Of a DNA stretch of 6,770 bases, positions 1-5,616 are shown in pieces. The notes below the pieces were generated by a model. The model saw only the letters and a list, made by a program, of their open reading frames with translations, was not told where the DNA came from and did no database searches. The position numbers and the translations under genes are program-made. The stretch's first letter is position 1; every line of letters begins with the position of its first letter. This DNA comes from JAWWBL01 sp033720975 (GTDB taxonomy: Bacteria; Actinomycetota; Acidimicrobiia; Spongiisociales; ZC4RG35): the NCBI GenBank assembly GCA_033720975.1, contig JAWWBL010000093.1:1-6770 (forward strand), written 5' to 3'.

Positions 1-107
1 CAGTCTTTCGCACGCTTCGACAAGGCCAGCGGATCATCTTCGAGACCGTGACCGAAGATGACCGTGACTTCGTTTCCGAGATTCGCCTCGGCCAGGACGG
101 CTATTAA
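1..107 (+). CDS. C-terminal end of a probable cold-shock-domain protein (partial)
   Basis: An open frame enters from the left edge (first complete codon at base 3) and stops at TAA 105-107, giving 34 visible residues. They include FRTLRQGQRIIFE followed by an acidic stretch and a short IRLGQDGY ending. The pattern F-R-T-L-x-x-G-Q-R-x-x-F-E resembles the last strands of CspA-type cold-shock domains, where a similar 'gF+tL.eGq.V.Fe' segment lies near the C-terminus. Such proteins are small OB-fold RNA/ssDNA chaperones. The RNA-binding RNP1 and RNP2 motifs lie outside the window, so the assignment rests on this tail alone. The usual GPxA-type ending of short Csp proteins is not present, so a diverged Csp or another OB-fold protein is possible. 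A TAA stop and 57 bases separate it from the next gene on the same strand. Confidence 0.45.
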   Translation, partial: VFRTLRQGQRIIFETVTEDDRDFVSEIRLGQDGY

Positions 108-152
108 CGCACCCCTTCATGATCCACTAAGGTCGCACGCCCTAGGAGCGAT

Positions 153-158
153 AGGAGG
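153..158 (+). promoter_or_regulatory. Ribosome binding site fixing the TTG start at 165
   Basis: AGGAGG is a perfect anti-Shine-Dalgarno match ending 6 bases before TTG 165-167. There is no in-frame ATG near the start of the conserved domain, so this site is what decides the start of the RAM-domain gene. Confidence 0.8.
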
Positions 159-164
159 CTCAAC

Positions 165-398
165 TTGGTCCAGGCTTATGTCCTGATCCAGACGGAGGTC
201 GGCAAGGCCGCCGTTGTTGCAGAGGAAGTTCGAATGATACCCGGCGTTGAATCCGCCGATGATGTGACAGGCCCATATGACGTCATCGTCAAGGCGAACA
301 GCGACGACGTCGATTCTCTCGGCAAGCTCGTCGTTGCCAAGATCCAGGCGATCGACGGGATAACACGAACCCTCACCTGCCCGGTAGTTCACCTGTAA
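165..398 (+). CDS. Stand-alone Lrp/AsnC ligand-binding (RAM) domain protein
   Basis: This 77-residue protein matches the C-terminal effector-binding half of Lrp/AsnC regulators (RAM or AsnC_trans_reg fold, beta-alpha-beta-beta-alpha-beta). The first strand is AYVLIQTEVG (residues 4-13), followed by a helix and PGVESADDVTGPYDVIVKA (25-43), which carries the typical G-x-Y-D turn. A second helix follows, and the end is IDGITRTLTCPVV (63-75), the usual 'i.GV..T.T..v' last strand. The helix-turn-helix half is absent and there is no room for it, because the start is fixed by AGGAGG at 153-158. Full Lrp proteins are about 150 residues, so this is the domain alone. Stand-alone RAM proteins are known in bacteria. 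They form dimers and higher oligomers that bind amino acids or other small molecules, and some may bind to full-length Lrp partners. The ligand here cannot be read from sequence. Its end faces the ddl stop across 27 bases, with no convincing terminator hairpin between them. Confidence 0.85.
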   Translation: MVQAYVLIQTEVGKAAVVAEEVRMIPGVESADDVTGPYDVIVKANSDDVDSLGKLVVAKIQAIDGITRTLTCPVVHL

Positions 399-425
399 GC
401 CGCAGGCGCTGAGCCGGGATCGCCT

Positions 426-1502
426 TCAACCCAACTTGGAGGCGATGGTCCCGGCGCTGCGCAACGCGGTTCCGTCGCTTCCTGCAACCGAGAAGACTCG
501 CGTCGGGCCCTGCATCGCCTCGCTCACCATGTCTGAGAAGAGTTCCGGGCGATCCCTCGGCGGGTCTATCCAGAGATAGGCGGCCATCGACCCCGGGATC
601 GTGTTGACCTCATTGACGTAAAGACGGCCATCCTTTTCCAGGAAGTCGATACGGCATATCCCACGCAGGTCAGCCACGTCGGTGACCCTCCTCGCCAGAT
701 CATCGATGCCATCTTCAAGCGTCTCGTCGATCATGGCCGGAAGCTCTCGCCCACCACTGACCTCACCGCCCCAGGCGAGATACTTTTGGTCATAGGAGTA
801 GATGCCGGCGTCTGACCGAGCAGGAGCTTCCACCGCGGAGATCTCCATCTCGGGATAGGTGCGCACGGCAACCTGCAGGTCCCGGCTTCCCTCCAGAAAA
901 GGCTCAACGACGGCACCCTGGTCGAAGAACGAGGAGGCCGCCTTCAAGGCCAGGACTGTGTCCCAGTCCTCGGCGACCTCGATTCCGATCGATGAGCCGC
1001 CGAAGCGCGGCTTGACAATGAAGGGGCCGTCGAACGCCGCTGCGGGCTCTCGCCCCGTCGCCAGCAGCACACGGGGCAGTGTGGGCAGTCCTGCAGCCTC
1101 CATGGAAGCGCCGAAGGCGAGCTTGTCCATCCCGAGGGCGGACGAAGCCTGTCCCGGCCCTGTGTATCGGACACCCGCGAGGTCGAACACTCCTTGAAGT
1201 GTTCCGTCCTCACCCGGTCCGCCATGGCAGGCGATGAACACCGCGGAGAATGCGAGTGGCTTCCGTTTGAGGACAAACCCCTGCCCGGGTGATGCAATGA
1301 ACTCGACCTCCCGAGCCTTGCGCGGCACGCCGTCGGCGAAGTCCGCCGCCTCCAACCCAGAGTCGACGAGATACCAGTCTCCTGTCTTGGACCAGTAGAC
1401 GGCCTCGGCACCCTCCAGAGCGCGGGCCACCTGAAGCCCGGTGAGTATCGAGATGTCGTGCTCGTCGGAGGGGCCGCCAAAGACAACCGCTGGTTTGCTC
1501 AT
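426..1502 (-). CDS. ddl: D-alanine--D-alanine ligase (ATP-grasp)
   Basis: A 358-residue cytoplasmic ATP-grasp ligase that forms D-Ala-D-Ala from two D-alanines and ATP for the peptidoglycan stem. The N-terminal domain has VVFGGPSDEHDIS (6-18) with the conserved catalytic Glu14, then HGGPGEDGTLQG (93-104), YTGPG and MDK (125-127). The ATP-grasp core has FIVKPRFGGSSIG (161-173), the omega-loop YSYDQKY (235-241), RIDF (284-287) and the metal-binding NEVN (297-300) followed by TIPGSM. The omega loop keeps the Lys-Tyr pair of D-Ala-D-Ala ligases, which argues against a VanA-type D-lactate enzyme. The start is ATG 1500-1502, directly before the first strand. The frame stays open upstream but there it only reads through the end of the preceding gene out of frame. 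It begins 10 bases after the murF stop and has no good ribosome binding site of its own, which suggests translation coupled to murF. A tail of about 28 residues after the usual C-terminal helix (331-358) has no evident role. The family call is firm; that this is the cell's only Ddl is unknown. Confidence 0.94.
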   Translation of the reverse strand: MSKPAVVFGGPSDEHDISILTGLQVARALEGAEAVYWSKTGDWYLVDSGLEAADFADGVPRKAREVEFIASPGQGFVLKRKPLAFSAVFIACHGGPGEDGTLQGVFDLAGVRYTGPGQASSALGMDKLAFGASMEAAGLPTLPRVLLATGREPAAAFDGPFIVKPRFGGSSIGIEVAEDWDTVLALKAASSFFDQGAVVEPFLEGSRDLQVAVRTYPEMEISAVEAPARSDAGIYSYDQKYLAWGGEVSGGRELPAMIDETLEDGIDDLARRVTDVADLRGICRIDFLEKDGRLYVNEVNTIPGSMAAYLWIDPPRDRPELFSDMVSEAMQGPTRVFSVAGSDGTALRSAGTIASKLG

Positions 1503-1512
1503 GGTGCTGTGC

Positions 1513-2991
1513 TCATGGGTAATGATCGGGAAGGTCGTTCTCGTAGAGAACGGCATCGCCTGCGACGAGGTTTCCCCGCACCCAGTCGACGGCCTCGATC
1601 CGGGACTCGACGACGGTAACCGAGGCATCCCCTGTCTCGGCGCCTCTCAGCAGCGCGCGTCGATTGGTTCGCCCCACTATCACGATGTCGTTGGCGACGC
1701 CCGCGGCGTCCCGGGCCCAGCTCTCGTTCTCTGACTCCTGGAGCGGCCCCAGCTCAACCATGCCAGGGGTCACGACTACTCGGCGGCCTTCCGCGCCAAA
1801 CCGTCTCAGGGCCTCCAGGCCGCGCCGCGCCCCGGCCGGGTTCGAGTTGAAGGTGTCGTCGATGATCGTCACTCCGAGGTCCGAAACCGTGGTGGAGAGC
1901 CTGTGCTCGGGTCGGGGCAGGTCGGGGATCCTCTTCTTCATCTCCTCGACGTCGACACCCAGGGCCATCCCGATCCCGAAAGCGACGGCGAGGTTTGCCC
2001 CGAAAACCCCGTCCGGGACGTCTGCAATCGCGTCGCCGTCAACGGTCACCGCGCCATTCGCAGCCGAGACTCGTCTGATCGGCATGCTCTTCGCTCTCTC
2101 GTCCGCCAGCCTGTAGAGGAGAGGGTGATCAACACAGATCACGCCGAGACCGGCACCGTCCAGGATCTCGGATTTAGCCTCCACGATTCTCTCCTCGGTC
2201 TTGAATCGCTCGAGGTGAACAGGCCCGATCGAGACCATGGCCGCTACCTTCGGTGGGATCCACGAGCACAACTCGGCGATCTCTCCCGGGCCATATGTGC
2301 CCATCTCGGCGATGAAGACCTCGGTCCCCGGCACGAGGTGCTCGTTGATCGCCCGAGCCAGGCCCATGCGGTTGTTGAACGAGGCCGGGCTTGCCACCGT
2401 TCGCCTCGACCCGCCCACCAGGTGGGCCACATAGCCCTTGGTGGTTGTCTTGCCGTACGAGCCGGTGATGGCCACCACCTCGGGACCGACCGCGCGTAGT
2501 TTGGCCGAAGCCTTGTCAACCCAGCGAGTCCCGAGCCGCTTCTCGATGGGCCTTAGGGCAAAGAGGGAAGCGTCGACGATCGCGGGTGCTCCCAACAGTG
2601 TCATCGCTATGAGCAAAGGCATCGCCATGGCCACGCCGGATACCAAGCCCGCAACGATGAGCACACCGGCGAGGGCAGCGACCCGTTTCAACCGCGCCGT
2701 CCAATACACCGGTGAGGTGCGCCCCATGACTGTCAGGCCCATTGGCCCTGCCTGGGCCGCGACCACTGCAAAGCCCCATATCGCGTCTCTGAGCGCCCCG
2801 GCGGTCCCTGCCACGGCACCGAGGAGAATCGCCACGTTCATCGGGGAAGACGTCCACCAGCGCCAGGCAAAGCGCGTGACCGAGGCGGGGATGTAGTGCT
2901 CCCTCTGGGCGATCCGCAGCCAGCGCAAAAGCGCCGGAAGCGCCGCCACCAGAGCCGCGGCGGCCAGAGCCCAAGTCGTGACGTCACTCAA
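1513..2991 (-). CDS. Membrane-anchored MurF-like Mur ligase (D-Ala-D-Ala adding)
   Basis: This 492-residue protein has an N-terminal membrane region and a MurF-type Mur ligase core. Hydrophobic segments lie at about 5-23, 51-66, 68-89, 104-121 and 124-146. The basic loops at 23-46, 91-103 and 147-166 suggest that the C-terminal enzyme is cytoplasmic. The Mur ATPase domain has the P-loop ITGSYGKTTT (175-184), SFNN (204-207), AEMG with Glu229, PVHLERF (257-263) and VEAKSEIL with Lys273, the position usually carbamylated. The C-terminal domain has RPEHRL (360-365), DDTFNSNPAG (378-387) and TPGMVELG (408-415). Canonical MurF adds D-Ala-D-Ala to UDP-MurNAc-tripeptide. Here the usual UDP-binding N-terminal domain with its DSR motif is missing and the membrane region takes its place. 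The normal C-terminal KGS motif reads YENDLPDHY (483-491). The chosen start is TTG 2989-2991, overlapping the hydrolase stop as TTGA, with GGGTGG 6 bases upstream. Sequence further upstream in this frame is an Arg/Gly-rich shadow of the hydrolase. Pairing with ddl supports MurF chemistry. A MurT-like or CapB-like role on another acceptor is possible. Confidence 0.88.
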   Translation of the reverse strand: MSDVTTWALAAAALVAALPALLRWLRIAQREHYIPASVTRFAWRWWTSSPMNVAILLGAVAGTAGALRDAIWGFAVVAAQAGPMGLTVMGRTSPVYWTARLKRVAALAGVLIVAGLVSGVAMAMPLLIAMTLLGAPAIVDASLFALRPIEKRLGTRWVDKASAKLRAVGPEVVAITGSYGKTTTKGYVAHLVGGSRRTVASPASFNNRMGLARAINEHLVPGTEVFIAEMGTYGPGEIAELCSWIPPKVAAMVSIGPVHLERFKTEERIVEAKSEILDGAGLGVICVDHPLLYRLADERAKSMPIRRVSAANGAVTVDGDAIADVPDGVFGANLAVAFGIGMALGVDVEEMKKRIPDLPRPEHRLSTTVSDLGVTIIDDTFNSNPAGARRGLEALRRFGAEGRRVVVTPGMVELGPLQESENESWARDAAGVANDIVIVGRTNRRALLRGAETGDASVTVVESRIEAVDWVRGNLVAGDAVLYENDLPDHYP

Positions 2992-3749
2992 CCCGAGCCA
3001 CCCAACATGTCGAGCACAACCTCTCTCAGAGCACGAGGCTGATCCCGGGGGACGTTGTGGCCCACGCCGTCGATGACGGTGAGCCCCTTCGCCCGGTCTG
3101 ACCCATTCCCGCCACCCAGGATCTCGAATGCCCGTCGGGCGACCGCGACCGGCACCTCGCGATCCGCGCTTCCCCACACCAGCGCTACGGGGCATTCGAT
3201 GAGCTTCAGCTGGTCCTCGTAACTCTCGTTGACCACTCTGACCAGTATGTCCCGCATGACACCTGAGGCGTGGCGGTAGTCCGCCGACCCGAATCGCTGC
3301 CTGACCGCTTCCATGCGCTCCTCGGACACAAGACCGGCACGGTAAAGGGACCTGATGAGGCGATAGGGGGTGGACGGCTTTGAAGCGGTCCCAAGGCGAA
3401 GGACAGGGGCGCCGGTGAGAACCAGGCCCCTGACGTGGTCCGGATTGGTTGCGGCGACACAGGTTGCGACGCGGCCGCCGAAGGAGTGGCCCAACAAGAC
3501 TGGTGGTCTCTCAAACACGTCGAGCAGCGGCTTGACGATCTCCGCGTAGCCCTCGGCTCCGATGACTTCAGCCGGTGGAGGTGAGGCGCCAAAACCAGGG
3601 AGGTCCGGGGCTAAGGATGGGATTCCGTCCAGGATTTGGCTGAAATCCCTGCCACGACGCCCCCAACCATGAAGGGCGAGGACGCGCGGCGGTCCTTCCC
3701 CGAAGGTCTCAGCGAACAGCGCGCCGCCAGAAAATGATCTCAACGGCAA
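2988..3749 (-). CDS. Alpha/beta-hydrolase fold protein
   Basis: A 253-residue soluble alpha/beta hydrolase, the first gene of the leftward operon with the MurF-like ligase and ddl. After a first strand pair it shows LALHGWGRRGRDF (24-36, oxyanion-hole HGWG) and APDLPGFGAS (47-56). The nucleophile elbow is LLGHSFGGRVA (85-95) with Ser89. A cap region follows at about 120-180, then VALVWGSADREVP (188-200) with probable acid Asp196, and DGVGHNVP (227-234) with catalytic His231. The triad is therefore complete. The fold covers esterases, lipases, haloalkane dehalogenases, C-C hydrolases and peptidases, and nothing visible fixes the substrate. No signal peptide is seen. I chose TTG 3747-3749 because GAGGA (3756-3760) lies 6 bases upstream and the conserved family start 'LRSF.GG' follows at once. 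TTG 3741-3743 is an alternative. Extending further upstream would enter the divergent kinase gene. Its stop overlaps the next start by 4 bases, so translation is probably coupled and a cell-wall-related role is suggested by context only. Confidence 0.87.
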   Translation of the reverse strand: MPLRSFSGGALFAETFGEGPPRVLALHGWGRRGRDFSQILDGIPSLAPDLPGFGASPPPAEVIGAEGYAEIVKPLLDVFERPPVLLGHSFGGRVATCVAATNPDHVRGLVLTGAPVLRLGTASKPSTPYRLIRSLYRAGLVSEERMEAVRQRFGSADYRHASGVMRDILVRVVNESYEDQLKLIECPVALVWGSADREVPVAVARRAFEILGGGNGSDRAKGLTVIDGVGHNVPRDQPRALREVVLDMLGGSG

Positions 3750-3825
3750 CAGGAATCCTCGATCAAAACGCTTTGACAGCCGAGAATACCGGTGAACAGC
3801 TCCAGTCCTGAGGCAACAAACAGCC
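3750..3825. promoter_or_regulatory. Divergent intergenic region, probable two-way promoter region
   Basis: These 76 bases separate the first gene of the leftward hydrolase-murF-ddl operon from the rightward histidine kinase gene, so both promoters should lie here or just inside the coding ends. The region is locally less GC-rich than its neighbours. A consensus-like -35 hexamer, TTGACA, sits at 3773-3778 on the plus strand, but I find no good -10 at the usual distance. On the minus strand TATTCT (3788-3783) is a possible weak -10 without a clear -35. TGAGG at 3809-3813 is a poorly spaced candidate ribosome binding site for the kinase. No clear operator palindrome is visible. Confidence 0.4.
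3756..3760 (-). promoter_or_regulatory. Ribosome binding site deciding the hydrolase TTG start
   Basis: On the minus strand this reads GAGGA, 6 bases before TTG 3749-3747. No in-frame ATG exists between here and the conserved N-terminal strand, so this site supports a non-ATG start and a short 5' region for the operon. Confidence 0.6.
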
Positions 3826-5613
3826 ATGACAACGGAAGAGAGACAGCCGACTGTCAATGAATCAATGGCGCGATTCCGCGCGTCATTGCTTCGTCGTTCC
3901 TCCGCGGTCGCCTGGATAGTGCTGATCGTCATCGGGGCGCAGGCGGTTCAAAGTGAGGCATACCTCGACCCGGGCTTCTATCTCCCGATGGGGGCCCTGG
4001 CCGTCCTGTTGATCGTGTCGACTGCCACACGGTGGGATCGACTGATGGCGACCGGCGCCGCGCCCTGGATAGCCTCGATTTGGCTCTTGATCATGATCGC
4101 GGGCATAACCGCCATTGGATCGGTCCCCGAGCTGACGACCGTGACTGAGCCGGTTCTGTTCGGGATCGCTGCCGTTTCCGGCCTTCTGCTCACCTGGTGG
4201 GCCCATGCATTCGTCACCGTCTCCATCGGAATGGCTATTTCTTATCTGGCATTCACCCTGGGCGAGGCAGACGCCATCGCCGATGTCGTGGCGCCTGTCG
4301 TGACAGTCACCGTGGTGGCCGCCGCGACCGCTCTGGTCGGATTCGAGTTTGAGAAAGAGGCGATCACATCTGCCGGGAAAGAGAGCAAACTCGAAGCGCA
4401 ACGGCTCGACTTCGAGAGGCTCTATGCCGTGTCAGCGACTCTGGCGCGAGCGGAGTCCCTGGCGGAGATCGTGCCCCATCTGGTCGGGACCATCTGCAAG
4501 TACCTCGACGCCCAGGTCGGCCTGGTCCTCCTGCATGACACAGAGATGCATCAGCTGGAGGTGATGAGCCCCATCTGGGTCAACGGGTACCCCCTGGAGA
4601 CGGACCCGATAACCGTCGAGATCAACGCCCCGAGCGTCGTCGCACAGACATACCGGGCGGCCAAGCCGATATACGTCCGGAACGTCGAGGAGGAGAGCGA
4701 CTCCCACGTGCTGCTGAGAGAGCTGGGTCTCAAGCAGGCCCTCATAGCACCTCTCAAAGTCGAAGCCATGAGGGTCGGGGTCATCGTCGTAGGCGACCCC
4801 TATGTCGGCAATTTCACCGAAGACCAATTGGAGCAGTTGGGATCTCTCGCGGCGCCGGCCGGGCTGGTCCTCAGTCAGATCGGGCGTTACGAGGCGCAGG
4901 CCGAGATGACACGAAGACTAGAGGAGGTGGCGCAGATGAAGACCGACTTCGTGTCCACGGTCAGCCACGAGCTCCGCAGCCCTCTGACGTCCATCATCGG
5001 ATCACTCGACACGGTGAACAGGCCTGAGCTGGCGCCGACCGAGCCGACTTCGCAGCAGCTCTTGATAAGCGCTCGGCGACAGGCCGGGCGACTGCAGCGC
5101 CTGATCGACGACCTCCTGGTCGTGTCGAGGATCGATCGGGGAGCGATACCAGTCCACACCGAAGCGGTACCCGTCGCCGAGATGTTTGCAGAGGTCAACA
5201 GGGTCGTGTTTGTCGAGCCCACCATCCGGGTCGAACCGGAAGACCTGACTGTCCGTGCGGATCGTGATCACCTCCTGCGGGTCCTCATCAACCTGGTCGA
5301 GAACGCCACCAAGTATGCGCCGGACAGCTCCGTGGAGCTCTACGCGTGGGAGCAGAGATCACGAGGAATGATGGCAGTGGTCGACCACGGTCCAGGAATA
5401 CCCGAGGGCGAGCGGGAGCGGATCTTCGAGCGCTTCACGCAACTCGACCAGTCGGACACCCGCTCACGAGGGGGCACCGGGCTCGGGCTGTCCATTGTCA
5501 AGAGCCTGACCGAGGTGATGCACGGCTCAGTTCGCATCGAGGAGACGGAGGGTGGAGGGGCCACCTTCATCATCGAACTGCCCCTGGCAGTGGCGTTGGC
5601 TGCAGACGCGTGA
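3826..5613 (+). CDS. Membrane sensor histidine kinase with GAF domain (orphan)
   Basis: A 595-residue sensor kinase. The N-terminal part has about six membrane helices (roughly 27-43, 52-67, 80-98, 108-126, 128-146 and 153-172), with only short loops outside, so any signal is probably sensed in or near the membrane. A short helix (175-205) leads into a GAF-type domain (about 200-352, including VGLVLLHD, the IYVRNV segment and a LIAPLKVEAMRVGVIVVGD core). A coiled segment (354-375) then joins the HisKA helix with STVSHELRSPLTSI; His381 is the phospho-acceptor. The HATPase domain has NLVENATKYAPD (N box, 489-500), DHGPGIP (G1, 520-526), IFERFTQLD (F box) and RGGTGLGLS (G2, 548-556). All kinase motifs look intact. 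There is no HAMP, PAS or receiver domain. No response regulator gene lies within the window on either side, so the partner is elsewhere. ATG 3826 is chosen; ATG 3865 is in frame and also possible, as the upstream ribosome binding site is poor. The gene ends 3 bases from the convergent enoyl reductase stop. Confidence 0.93.
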   Translation: MTTEERQPTVNESMARFRASLLRRSSAVAWIVLIVIGAQAVQSEAYLDPGFYLPMGALAVLLIVSTATRWDRLMATGAAPWIASIWLLIMIAGITAIGSVPELTTVTEPVLFGIAAVSGLLLTWWAHAFVTVSIGMAISYLAFTLGEADAIADVVAPVVTVTVVAAATALVGFEFEKEAITSAGKESKLEAQRLDFERLYAVSATLARAESLAEIVPHLVGTICKYLDAQVGLVLLHDTEMHQLEVMSPIWVNGYPLETDPITVEINAPSVVAQTYRAAKPIYVRNVEEESDSHVLLRELGLKQALIAPLKVEAMRVGVIVVGDPYVGNFTEDQLEQLGSLAAPAGLVLSQIGRYEAQAEMTRRLEEVAQMKTDFVSTVSHELRSPLTSIIGSLDTVNRPELAPTEPTSQQLLISARRQAGRLQRLIDDLLVVSRIDRGAIPVHTEAVPVAEMFAEVNRVVFVEPTIRVEPEDLTVRADRDHLLRVLINLVENATKYAPDSSVELYAWEQRSRGMMAVVDHGPGIPEGERERIFERFTQLDQSDTRSRGGTGLGLSIVKSLTEVMHGSVRIEETEGGGATFIIELPLAVALAADA

Positions 5614-5616
5614 TCT

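Noticed and set aside
399..425. Possible terminator between the RAM gene and ddl
   Set aside because: I could find only a 4-base pairing with a long loop and no T-run, which is too weak to call.
426..1502. VanA-type D-alanine--D-lactate ligase
   Set aside because: The omega loop keeps the Lys-Tyr pair (240-241) typical of D-Ala-D-Ala ligases, and no vanH, vanX or vanR/S-type gene lies nearby.
1503..1628. Upstream extension of the ddl frame into murF
   Set aside because: The extra 42 residues are a shadow of the murF C-terminal codons, and the conserved Ddl N-terminal strand begins right after ATG 1502.
1903..2499. Long plus-strand frame opposite murF (198 codons)
   Set aside because: It is antisense to a gene with clear Mur ligase motifs, its translation has no recognisable fold pattern, and it has no convincing ribosome binding site.
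2979..2986. TGACGTCA palindrome at the murF start, also at 278-285
   Set aside because: Both copies lie inside coding sequence of unrelated genes and are encoded by ordinary codons such as Asp-Val; two 8-base copies in this window give no real support for an operator.
2992..3195. Open extension of the MurF-like frame upstream of TTG 2991
   Set aside because: It overlaps the 3' end of the hydrolase gene and reads as Arg/Gly/Pro-rich sequence with no homologous pattern, typical of an out-of-frame shadow in GC-rich DNA.
3750..3932. Open extension of the hydrolase frame to an ATG at 3932
   Set aside because: It would overlap the divergent kinase coding region by over 100 bases and adds residues with no hydrolase features, while a good ribosome binding site precedes TTG 3749.
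3883..4401. Minus-strand frame opposite the kinase N-terminus (172 codons)
   Set aside because: It is the complement of the membrane-helix coding region, rich in Gly, Asp and Arg as expected for a shadow.
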